DNA from: an uncultured Sulfitobacter sp.
GTDB lineage: Bacteria; Pseudomonadota; Alphaproteobacteria; Rhodobacterales; Rhodobacteraceae
DNA length: 64,000 nucleotides
Direction: 5' to 3'
NCBI GenBank assembly: GCA_947492925.1
Contig: CANLOQ010000001.1
Span: 744,001-808,000, forward strand
The notes under the pieces are model-generated. The model made no database searches. It had not been told where the DNA came from and was given only the letters and a program-made list of their open reading frames with translations. The position numbers were made by a program, and so were the translations under genes. Each line of letters starts with the position of its first letter. The stretch's first letter is position 1. Positions 29,189 to 37,495 of this stretch are shown one piece after another.

Positions 29189-31921
29189 CTAAGCCGGTGA
29201 GTTTGAAAGATGTTTGGCGCGGACGGTGTCCAGCGCCTCTTGGGTAAAGACGCGCAGGCCCAGATCGGGCCGGTATCCGTGAATTTCGCTCACATCAAGC
29301 GCGCGCATGAAGTCAAGGATTTCGGAACTGATCACCTGTCCGGGGACAAGGATCGGGAAACCCGGCGGATAGGGGATAATGAAGGTCGCGGACACAACAG
29401 TCTCGCCCGCCTCCATCGCGTCCTTGAGCGATCCGTCCAGATCCAGATAGTCGCAATTTTCATCATCGTAGCTGAGGTAATACGCCGTGCGAATATCGCC
29501 CTCCGGCGTATCGTCAGCCTTGAACGCCTCGTGAAAGCGGCTGAAGTCTGGAAGCGGCGGATAATCCTCCATCAGATTCTTGACCCGCTTTTCAAAGCTA
29601 AGGCGTTCCATCCGGCTGGCATCATCTAGGCGCTCATCCAGCGACTTGGCGATCTCCACCAGCACTTCGATCAAATAGGCAACCGACGACCGCGTTGTCC
29701 CGATGTTGGTCATGAACAGGACGGTGTTGCGCGATGTCTTGTTGATCTGGATGCCATAGCGGTCCATCAGGATATCGGTCTTGAACGTATCCCCGTCCCA
29801 GCCCGTCCCACCGACGGCCAACGTGACGCGCGTTGGATCAAGAACGAATTCATCCTTTTCGTAGCAATCCCACATGTCGGTCCAGCCCTGCTCTACATCG
29901 TAATAGCTGGTGACACCCGTTTCGCGATGCTGTTCAGGGATCATGTCGCCCGCTGTCAAAACCCTGAAGTATTTTTGCAAAAGGGGATGTTCCATGATGG
30001 CACGGCGCATCGACATGGCGGCTTCGACCTGCCGTTGGACAAACTCGAACCCTTCCAGTTCAACCTGACGGCGACCCACATCAAGAGATGCGATGATCTG
30101 ATAGTTCGGGGATGTCGATGTGTGGGTCATGTAGGCTTCGTGAAACGATTGCTCCACCTCGCCTTTGAAATCCTGATCATTGACGTGAATCATCGACCCC
30201 TGCCGCAACGATGTCAGCGTCTTGTGCGTCGACTGGGTGGTATAGACGCGCACACGCGCGTTTGGTGGCGGGATCAGACGGGTGCTCATCACCGTCTCTT
30301 CGTCTGCCCCCTCAAGAAGGCTTTGCTGGGCATCATACAACCGGCCATGCGCTTCTGATTTCAGCTTTTCGCGCAAACGGTTGGCGGCTTCCATCCCTGT
30401 ACGCTGGCGGTACGTCGGGCTGAAACGGGCAAAGGCAAACCAGGCCTCGTCCCAAAGGAAGATGAGATCCGGCTTGATCGCCAGACATTCCTCCATCACC
30501 CGTTCCACATTGTAGACCAGCCCGTCAAAGGTGCAGTTGGTCAGCAGCAACATGCGCACACGATCCAGCTTGCCCGCCGCTTTCAGCTCAAGCAGTCGGT
30601 GCTTGATCTCGCTAAGTGGAACGGCACCATACATCGAATATTCATTCAGCGGATAACTGTCGAGATAGCTGACCTGAGCACCGGCAAGCACCATCCCGTA
30701 GTGGTGCGATTTGTGGCAATCGCGGTCGACCAGAACAATATCACCCGGTTTGATCAGCGCCTGCACAACGATCTTGTTGCAGGTCGATGTCCCGTTGGTG
30801 GCAAAAAACGTCTGCTTCGATCCAAATGCGCGCGCGGCAAGCTCCTGCGCTTCCTTGATGGGTCCATGCGGTTCAAGCAGGCTGTCCAGCCCGCCCGATG
30901 TAGCAGAGGTTTCGGCAAGGAATATGTTCGGCCCGTAAAAGGCACCCATATCCTGAATCCAATGCGACCTGCTGATGGACTTACCACGGCTGATGGGCAT
31001 TGCGTGGAATACACCCGTCGGCTGTTTTGAATATTCTACCAACGCGGTGAAAAACGGGGATTTGTTACGTGACTGGACGCCGCGCAGAATGTTCAGGTGC
31101 AACTCCATAAAGTCTTCCTGATTATAAAAGACCCGTCTGCAAATCCCCAGATCAAGGCCCGCAATGTCCTCTACTGATCGCTCCGTTACCAGATAGGCGT
31201 CCAGTTCGGGACGTACCTTTGCGATCATCCGGCACAATTCGGGGCCATAGCTTTCGGGAGCGAGCGCATCAATTTCGTCCCTTCCGCCCGCGCGCGCCAG
31301 ATACCGGGTCAGAATGTCCTGATCAATTTTAGACTTCAGGGATAGGCCGGGGCGCACCACAATCGCCTGAATGTTATGATTGAACATCACCGCGATCAGC
31401 GCATCCTCAAGGCTGGGCACAACAACGGCTTCGTAGATAAACGGGTCTTCGGCCCTGCGCATGCGCGTAACATTCGACTTGAGCCAGCGTTCCTGCTGCT
31501 CGTTCACGCTATCGACGATCAGGACCTCAAAATACGGTTTTGCCAGCGCCCGCGCCTCGGGCGACAGCATGGCTTCGTCGTCTTCCTCCTGCTCTACAGT
31601 GCCGCGATCCAATGGGATATGACGGCGGCGGTAGGCGCCAGTCGTCAGTGCCCGGGTAACCCTGTTTACGGCAAAGGCCAGATCATCATAATTGCCGTGT
31701 TCGTACTGTCGACGCAGATGATCAAAGGCGGACATGCCGGGAAACGCCCAATAAGGTTCGATCACGGCAAGAGAGCTGAACAGCTCTTGAATCCGGTTCA
31801 AGAGCTTCTTTTCCTCGCGCGATTTCGGATCACGTGTCAGCGCACTGGTCGCTTCGCGCAGCGCGCTCCACCTGTCAGACCGCAACTGGATTGCTGAGGA
31901 ATATTCGTTCATCGAATGCAT
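29189..31921 (-). CDS. Very long Orn/Lys/Arg-type PLP decarboxylase
   Basis: A 910-residue fold-I PLP enzyme like inducible lysine and arginine decarboxylases (usually 710-760). An extra N-terminal region (~1-125) precedes a receiver-like wing domain (~125-215). The major domain has G-P-I-K-E-A-Q-E-L, N-G-T-S-T-C-N-K-I, D-C-H-K-S-H-H, L-W-D-E-A-W-F, and the PLP lysine Lys567 in Q-S-T-H-K-T-L. The substrate could be Lys, Arg, Orn or something else; where E. coli enzymes have S-A-W-V this has E-A-W-F. I chose the ATG at 31921, with GGAG 7 nt upstream; ATG at 31912 is an alternative. It is the second gene of the cluster. Confidence 0.85.
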   Translation of the reverse strand: MHSMNEYSSAIQLRSDRWSALREATSALTRDPKSREEKKLLNRIQELFSSLAVIEPYWAFPGMSAFDHLRRQYEHGNYDDLAFAVNRVTRALTTGAYRRRHIPLDRGTVEQEEDDEAMLSPEARALAKPYFEVLIVDSVNEQQERWLKSNVTRMRRAEDPFIYEAVVVPSLEDALIAVMFNHNIQAIVVRPGLSLKSKIDQDILTRYLARAGGRDEIDALAPESYGPELCRMIAKVRPELDAYLVTERSVEDIAGLDLGICRRVFYNQEDFMELHLNILRGVQSRNKSPFFTALVEYSKQPTGVFHAMPISRGKSISRSHWIQDMGAFYGPNIFLAETSATSGGLDSLLEPHGPIKEAQELAARAFGSKQTFFATNGTSTCNKIVVQALIKPGDIVLVDRDCHKSHHYGMVLAGAQVSYLDSYPLNEYSMYGAVPLSEIKHRLLELKAAGKLDRVRMLLLTNCTFDGLVYNVERVMEECLAIKPDLIFLWDEAWFAFARFSPTYRQRTGMEAANRLREKLKSEAHGRLYDAQQSLLEGADEETVMSTRLIPPPNARVRVYTTQSTHKTLTSLRQGSMIHVNDQDFKGEVEQSFHEAYMTHTSTSPNYQIIASLDVGRRQVELEGFEFVQRQVEAAMSMRRAIMEHPLLQKYFRVLTAGDMIPEQHRETGVTSYYDVEQGWTDMWDCYEKDEFVLDPTRVTLAVGGTGWDGDTFKTDILMDRYGIQINKTSRNTVLFMTNIGTTRSSVAYLIEVLVEIAKSLDERLDDASRMERLSFEKRVKNLMEDYPPLPDFSRFHEAFKADDTPEGDIRTAYYLSYDDENCDYLDLDGSLKDAMEAGETVVSATFIIPYPPGFPILVPGQVISSEILDFMRALDVSEIHGYRPDLGLRVFTQEALDTVRAKHLSNSPA

Positions 31922-31993
31922 TCGTATTCTCCGCTTGCGCGAAAAACCCATGCACTCGTCCCCGGCACTTGTGCGCCGGGGTGTCCAAAGGGC

Positions 31994-33106
31994 TTATCCG
32001 CTGGATGTTTCTTCGGTTCCTGTCAATATCCCCGGCTTGACAGGTGGGTTCGGCATCGCCGCAGCGGGGGCTGCAGGTGGCTGCGCAACTGGTGGGGGTG
32101 AAGCAGTGCCGGCACTTGCGTTCGGCAGCGGCTCGGGCGCGAACTCGGGTTGCGCTGCGGCAAACCCTGGCATGGCGTCCTGACCTTTGAACGTCGGTAC
32201 ATCTGTCACACGCTGCGCGGGCACATCTGCGTGCAGCCCTGCGCGGCTTCCCTGTTGCGGTATTTCTAGCGGGCCCAACGTCTGGAGATAGGCATCGGTT
32301 CCGCTGTTTCTGTCATAGACAGAAAAGTCTGTGCTGCGGTCGCGGAAAGACTTGAGCACCTGACCCAGACCCTTCATGCCCGCCTCGCGCTGGCGGCGCA
32401 CCATACTCAGATCAATCTCGATCGGGAACATGTCTTCCTGACCTGCCGACTGGTGCAGAACCATTGAGGTAGGATCGACGACGCAAGATTTGCCAACGCC
32501 CCCTGCGCCCAGACCATTCACATCGAAGATGTAGCACTGAAACTGCGCCGCTGTGGCCCGCGCGATGGCAAGCTCTGCGTCGCGGTCGGTTGTGCCTGTC
32601 AAAACCGGGTGCAACAACACCTCAACCCCCTGCGACGTCAGCTGGCGCGTGGTTTCCGGGAACCAGATGTCATAACAGATCGACAGACCGAAACGGCCCA
32701 CATCAGGCACGTCAAAGACACAGAATTCAGTACCCGCCGCGATCCCCTCTTCGTAGGGGCGGAACGGGAACATCTTTGCGTAACGTCGGATCACCTCGCC
32801 CTCGGGGTTGATCACCACAGATGTGTTGTAGACGCGACCATCTTCGGGGTGCTTCAGGAACATCGAACCCGGAATCAGCCAGACGCGGTGCTTGCGCGCT
32901 GCTTCCTGAAACTTCTCAATCGTTTCATTTTCGGGGGGGAGGGCGAATTTATCCAACGGCCCGAAAGGTGCCAACTCGGAAAACAGGACCATCTGCGTCC
33001 AGGGGAAACGCGCCATCAGGATATCCAGACGCTGGATCATTCCATCGACGTTGGATTGAAGGGCATTGACGTACATCTGTACGCCTGCAATCGCAAAAGG
33101 GGTCAT
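31994..33106 (-). CDS. Nitrilase-superfamily amidohydrolase with Pro/Ala-rich tail
   Basis: A 370-residue carbon-nitrogen hydrolase. The catalytic triad is present: Glu44 (F-S-E-L-A-P-F-G), Lys111 (Y-A-K-M-F-P-F) and Cys144 (S-I-C-Y-D-I-W-F-P-E). The catalytic domain ends near residue 280. The last ~70 residues are rich in Pro and Ala and look disordered, which is unusual in this family. Such enzymes hydrolyse amides, carbamoyl-amines or nitriles in the cytoplasm. GGAG lies 9 nt before the ATG. It is the first enzyme gene after the TRAP transporter on the same strand and is 72 nt before the decarboxylase gene. Confidence 0.85.
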   Translation of the reverse strand: MTPFAIAGVQMYVNALQSNVDGMIQRLDILMARFPWTQMVLFSELAPFGPLDKFALPPENETIEKFQEAARKHRVWLIPGSMFLKHPEDGRVYNTSVVINPEGEVIRRYAKMFPFRPYEEGIAAGTEFCVFDVPDVGRFGLSICYDIWFPETTRQLTSQGVEVLLHPVLTGTTDRDAELAIARATAAQFQCYIFDVNGLGAGGVGKSCVVDPTSMVLHQSAGQEDMFPIEIDLSMVRRQREAGMKGLGQVLKSFRDRSTDFSVYDRNSGTDAYLQTLGPLEIPQQGSRAGLHADVPAQRVTDVPTFKGQDAMPGFAAAQPEFAPEPLPNASAGTASPPPVAQPPAAPAAAMPNPPVKPGILTGTEETSSG

Positions 33107-33167
33107 ATCTTGGCACTCCGTGAAACACGGCGCGGGGCGATGGCCGCCCTCAAACACACGCCGACTT

Positions 33168-33207
33168 GCCTGTTCCTTACGCCTATGATGGCGAAAGGGG
33201 AACAGGC
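33168..33207. repeat. Nested inverted repeat between TRAP and nitrilase genes
   Basis: An outer 9-bp repeat GCCTGTTCC/GGAACAGGC encloses an inner 4-bp CGCC-TATGAT-GGCG hairpin. It lies in the ~160-bp gap between the TRAP permease stop and the nitrilase start, both on the minus strand. There is no T-run, so it could be an operator or RNA element rather than a strong terminator. A GATAAT sequence nearby on the minus strand might be a -10 element. Confidence 0.4.
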
Positions 33208-33269
33208 GAAATCACGTAAGCTTAACACATTATCGCGTGCCATATGGGAGCGTTGCGCAAAAATGACAA

Positions 33270-36026
33270 TTACGCTGCGGCAGGCGCGTTGGGTTGCCGC
33301 CCGGCACGGCCTCTTTGAAGAAACACGATCAACCCAAGCAGCAAGAGTGCCGGAATAAACATCAGATATTTGCTTGGCTGCGGCACGGGCTTGAGCACCC
33401 GCAGCACTTCCTGATCCCAATCCAGCCCGGCCTTCTGCGCGGCAGAATCAAAGCTCACATCGTCGATGATCATTTTGTCCCCGTCCGTGCGGAACACCAG
33501 ACCTGCATTCTCCAGCTTTTCCTCTCCATTGGCCCCTTCAGGCAGGGTCAGCAGCGCGACAAATTCAATTGGATCGCCCAGATCATTCAGACCCGCAACG
33601 CGCAGTCTGAGGTATTCACCCGCAGGCGTTTCCTCGGCGGCTTGCTGAATCTCAACCGGTTCGACTTCATTGTACGGAGGCGAGACCATGTCCATCCAGA
33701 AACCTGGACGGAACAGGGTGAAGGCGATCAGCAAAAGTGCAATCGTCTCGTAAAAGCGGTTTTTGGTGACAAACCAGCCCTGTGTCGCCGCGGCGAACAA
33801 CAGCATCGCAATGGTCGCGACAATAAAGACAAATATACCCTGACCCCATCCGACGCCAATCAGCAAAAGCTCAGTGTTGAAGATAAACAGGAACGGCAGC
33901 GCCGCTGTGCGCAGGCTGTAAAAGAACGCCACCACACCGGTCTTGATCGGATCACCGCCCGACACCGCAGCCGCCGCAAAGGACGCAAGGCCTACCGGCG
34001 GCGTCACGTCCGCCATGATGCCGAAATAGAAGACAAAGAGGTGCACCGCGATCAGTGGCACAATCAGGCCATTCTGCTGGCCAAGCGTTACGATGACAGG
34101 CGCAAGCAAGGCAGACACAACGATATAGTTCGCCGTTGTCGGCAGACCCATCCCGAGGATCAGCGAAAGCACAGCAGTCAACGCGAGGATGGCAAGAATA
34201 TTCCCGCCCGACAGCACTTCGACAACATCCGCAAGAGCAGAGCCCACACCGGTCTGACTGACCGCACCCACGATGATACCGGCAGTTGCCGTAGCGATGC
34301 CGATACCGATCATGTTGCGGGCACCAGTGACCAGACCATCGATCAGGTCAAGGAAACCGTCCTTGATGTCCGTCACCAGCTTGCTTTCGCCGCGCATGAT
34401 CGCCATCAGCGGGCGCTGCGTCAAAAGAATGAATACCATGTAGGCAGACGCCCAGAACGCCGAAAGGCCGGGGCTGAGACGATCCACCATCAGCGCCCAG
34501 ACCAGCACAACAACCGGAAGGATAAAGTGCAGACCGGAACGCGCCGTTGGACCCGGCATCGGCAGGGCCGTTACCTCATCATTCGGGTCGTCCATTTTCA
34601 GCGGCTCTTCCTTGCTCGCCACAAAAAGCAAGCCGATGTAGACCAGCGTAAGGAAACCAAAGATGATGTAGGACGCTGTTTCAGGGAACGCAGGACGGAT
34701 CCAGCCCATGCCGTAGTACACCACAAAAGAGAGCGCGCAGATCGCCGCGATGGCAAAGGCGGTGCCGATCAGGCGCTGCACGATGGGCTTGGGCGTATAG
34801 GCGCGCGGCAAGCCCTGCATGCCGGCTTTCATCGCCTCAAGGTGTACGATGTAGACCAGCGCGATGTAGGAGATCACAGCAGGCAGGAAGGCATGTTTGA
34901 CCACGTCAAAATACGGGATACCCACATATTCGACCATCAGAAAGGCAGCAGCCCCCATCACCGGCGGCATGATCTGCCCGTTCACGGATGAGGCCACTTC
35001 GACCGCGCCCGCTTTTTCGGAATTGAATCCCACCTTTTTCATCAGCGGAATGGTGAATGTACCCGTCGTCACCACGTTGGCGATGGAGGAGCCTGAAATC
35101 AGGCCCGTCATGGCAGATGCCACAACCGCCGCCTTGGCCGGGCCACCGCGCATGTGCCCCATCAGGCTGAACGCGACTTGAATGAAATAGTTGCCCGCGC
35201 CCGCACGATCCAAGAGGGACCCGAAGAGCACGAAGAGAAAAACAAAGCTGGTCGAAACGCCCAGCGCGATGCCAAAGACACCTTCGGTTGTGATCCACTG
35301 GTGGTTCACGATTTCAGAAAGCGAATTACCCTTGTGGGCGATCATATTGGGCATATTCGGCCCAAGCACGGTATAAAGCAGAAAGACAGACGCCACGATC
35401 ATCAGTGCCGGGCCCAATGCGCGGCGGGTTGCCTCAAGCAGGATCATGATCCCAATCACCGCAACGACATAATCCTGCATGATGGGGGCACCAACACGAT
35501 CAGCAATGTCACGGTAGAACAAGAACAAATACAGCGCCGCACCGGCACCCGCGAGGGAAAGTGCCCATTCCCAGATCGGGATCCGATCCTTGGGGGAGCC
35601 AAGCAGCACTGTGGCAGCAACCGCAATCGCCGGGATCGGGATCCACCAGACTGCAACGCCGTCTTTGGCGGCAATCATGAAAAGCGCGGCCAGCGCCAGC
35701 GGCACAATGATGCCCAACGCAAGCTGGAACGTGGTGCGCGCGGCAGGGAAAGCCATAATGCCCAGAAAGACCGCAAATCCAAGGTGGATAGAGCGGGCAA
35801 GCGTGTCATTGAACAAACCAAAGGGCGACGCGATGTAAAGCTGGAACAAGGACCATGCCAGCGCAACCAGCATCAGAAGCGTACCAATCCCCCCACCAAC
35901 AGCACGTCCGCCGGTATCAGAGGAGGCGACCAGTTCATCAAGTTCGCTTTGGCTTAGTCCGCCACGGTCGCCCGTCGCTTCGTTCTCGACGCGCGCAGCC
36001 TGCTGCTGGTGCTTGTTGTCGGTCAT
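33270..36026 (-). CDS. TRAP transporter fused permease (TAXI-associated DctQM)
   Basis: A 918-residue inner-membrane protein with the small (Q-type, four helices) and large (M-type) TRAP permease parts in one chain, as found with TAXI binding proteins. The M-type region has the signature G-L-I-S-G-S-S-I-A-N-V-V-T-T-G and P-P-V-G-L-A-S-F-A-A-A. After ~17 helices a soluble segment (~775-880) carries F-D-S-A-A-Q-K-A-G-L-D-W-D-Q, which resembles a small PDZ-like insert, followed by a last helix. It moves an organic acid with Na+. The binding-protein gene is upstream, separated by a strong hairpin. Confidence 0.92.
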   Translation of the reverse strand: MTDNKHQQQAARVENEATGDRGGLSQSELDELVASSDTGGRAVGGGIGTLLMLVALAWSLFQLYIASPFGLFNDTLARSIHLGFAVFLGIMAFPAARTTFQLALGIIVPLALAALFMIAAKDGVAVWWIPIPAIAVAATVLLGSPKDRIPIWEWALSLAGAGAALYLFLFYRDIADRVGAPIMQDYVVAVIGIMILLEATRRALGPALMIVASVFLLYTVLGPNMPNMIAHKGNSLSEIVNHQWITTEGVFGIALGVSTSFVFLFVLFGSLLDRAGAGNYFIQVAFSLMGHMRGGPAKAAVVASAMTGLISGSSIANVVTTGTFTIPLMKKVGFNSEKAGAVEVASSVNGQIMPPVMGAAAFLMVEYVGIPYFDVVKHAFLPAVISYIALVYIVHLEAMKAGMQGLPRAYTPKPIVQRLIGTAFAIAAICALSFVVYYGMGWIRPAFPETASYIIFGFLTLVYIGLLFVASKEEPLKMDDPNDEVTALPMPGPTARSGLHFILPVVVLVWALMVDRLSPGLSAFWASAYMVFILLTQRPLMAIMRGESKLVTDIKDGFLDLIDGLVTGARNMIGIGIATATAGIIVGAVSQTGVGSALADVVEVLSGGNILAILALTAVLSLILGMGLPTTANYIVVSALLAPVIVTLGQQNGLIVPLIAVHLFVFYFGIMADVTPPVGLASFAAAAVSGGDPIKTGVVAFFYSLRTAALPFLFIFNTELLLIGVGWGQGIFVFIVATIAMLLFAAATQGWFVTKNRFYETIALLLIAFTLFRPGFWMDMVSPPYNEVEPVEIQQAAEETPAGEYLRLRVAGLNDLGDPIEFVALLTLPEGANGEEKLENAGLVFRTDGDKMIIDDVSFDSAAQKAGLDWDQEVLRVLKPVPQPSKYLMFIPALLLLGLIVFLQRGRAGRQPNAPAAA

Positions 36027-36087
36027 TTTATCCCCCTGTCAGCCTTGCTTGGGCAAGTGCTTGATATTGTTGGTCCTCTTGAGGGCC

Positions 36088-36116
36088 GGTGGTGGCGATC
36101 CAAAACCGCCACCACC
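36088..36116. terminator. Intercistronic hairpin between TAXI and TRAP permease genes
   Basis: A 10-bp GC stem GGTGGTGGCG/CGCCACCACC with a 9-nt loop, downstream of the binding-protein gene on the minus strand. It lacks a T-run, so it more likely shields the 3' end of the binding-protein mRNA, giving more binding protein than permease, than stops transcription fully. Confidence 0.6.
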
Positions 36117-36137
36117 TTTGGTCAGAAGCCGTCTGGC

Positions 36138-37094
36138 TTACATCCAGCCGCGCTCTTTGTAGTACTTCTCGGCACCGGGGTGCAGAGGAGCAGACAGACC
36201 GCCAGAGATCATCTCTTCCTCGGTCAGGTTCTCGAATGCAGGGTGCAAGCGCTTGAACCGATCAAAGTTGTCAAAGACCGCCTTGACCACCTGATAGATG
36301 GTATCTTCGTCCACATCCGCAGACGTCACAAACGTCGCCTTCACACCAAAGGTGTTCACAGTGTCATCTGTGCCCTTGTACATGCCACCGGGAATGGAGG
36401 CTGCAGCGTAGTAAGGGTTATCCGCGATCAGCTTGTCGATCTCCGGGCCTGCAACAGTCACCAACTCCGCGTCGATGGTAGAAACAGCCTCCTGAATGGA
36501 GCCATTGGGGTGACCCACAGTGTAGATGATCGCATCCACCTTGTTGTCGCCCAGCGCGGCGGCTTGCTCGGCTGGCTTCAGCTCGGATGCCAGCGCAAAG
36601 TCGTCCAGTGTCCAGCCTTTGGCGTCCATCACGACTTCCATCGTGGCACGCTGACCGGAACCGGGGTTGCCGATGTTCACGCGCTTGCCCTTGAGATCAT
36701 CAAAGGACTTGATGCCGCTGTCCTTGCGGGCAATCACGTTGAACGGCTCACCGTGGACAGAAAAGACCGCGCGCAGGTTTTCGAACTGCTCACCCTCGAA
36801 CTTGGATGTGCCGTTGTAGGCGTGGAACTGCCAGTCGGACTGGGCCACGCCCATGTCCATGTCACCGGCTTTGATCGCGTTGATGTTGGCGATCGAACCA
36901 CCTGTAGACGGCGCAGTACACTTCAGACCGTGATCGGCAGAGCCGCGGTTTACAAGGCGGCAGATCGACTGACCCACAACAAAGTAAACACCTGTCTGGC
37001 CCCCTGTGCCGATGGTGATGAATTTCTCTTGTGCTGTTGCGGCTGTACCGGCGGCCATCGCCCCGGCAAGTGCAAGCATCTTGAACATTTTCAT
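36138..37094 (-). CDS. TAXI-family TRAP solute-binding protein
   Basis: A 318-residue periplasmic binding protein. The signal peptide covers about 21 residues (M-K-M-F-K then A-L-A-G-A-M-A-A-G, cleavage near A-T-A-Q). The mature N-terminus F-I-T-I-G-T-G-G-Q-T-G-V-Y-F is the TAXI hallmark, followed by S-T-G-G-S-I-A-N-I-N. Known or proposed ligands include glutamate and other organic acids; this one is not predictable. GGGAG precedes the ATG. It is the first gene of a minus-strand run that continues through the permease to the enzyme cluster. Confidence 0.92.
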   Translation of the reverse strand: MKMFKMLALAGAMAAGTAATAQEKFITIGTGGQTGVYFVVGQSICRLVNRGSADHGLKCTAPSTGGSIANINAIKAGDMDMGVAQSDWQFHAYNGTSKFEGEQFENLRAVFSVHGEPFNVIARKDSGIKSFDDLKGKRVNIGNPGSGQRATMEVVMDAKGWTLDDFALASELKPAEQAAALGDNKVDAIIYTVGHPNGSIQEAVSTIDAELVTVAGPEIDKLIADNPYYAAASIPGGMYKGTDDTVNTFGVKATFVTSADVDEDTIYQVVKAVFDNFDRFKRLHPAFENLTEEEMISGGLSAPLHPGAEKYYKERGWM

Positions 37095-37495
37095 GCGTTT
37101 CTCCCGTTATTTTTGTAGAGCGATCCGCCGGAACACCGGCGAACGCTTTCGATTGGGCGGCATATCATCCGCATGACTGCCTAAAGTGCAGCGTTGCGGG
37201 GAATTGCCTGGCTCCGGCGCGTGGCTGTGTGCAGAACACAGCAAGCACGGAATCTGTCTCAGAGCGTAGGCAGCTTTCTATTTATCTTCAAGCAGGGTTT
37301 TTCGCGCCACCCTATTGACGTATACCGCATTGTTTTTCATGCTTTTTGTCCGCGTCAACAGGGGTGACGCAAAAGAAAAAAGCCGTTCGGATGGGCTGCA
37401 AAGGTGCCGCCGAATTATTCTTCTTGAAAACCAAACGCTTGCGCAGAAAAGCCAATCCGTTGAAAACTAGCCAAAGATATAATTAAGGAACAAGC
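37095..37495. other. Divergent promoter region, TAXI and FMN-GltB-like genes
   Basis: About 400 bp with no gene. It has a GCTGTGT/ACACAGC hairpin (37224-37242, 5-nt loop). A weak -35 TTGACG (37315-37320) with CATGCT 17 bp later, and an exact TATAAT (37478-37483) close to the rightward ATG, are possible promoter parts. A/T-rich runs near 37370-37390 are also present. No element is decisive. Confidence 0.35.

Noticed and set aside
33150-33176. EcfG-type promoter before the nitrilase gene
   Set aside because: GGAAC is present, but the nearest TGTT is only 15 bp away and mismatched.
33294-34991. Long open frame (565 codons) antisense to the TRAP permease gene
   Set aside because: Composition is His/Arg/Gln-rich, as expected of antisense to membrane helices. 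The permease is certain.
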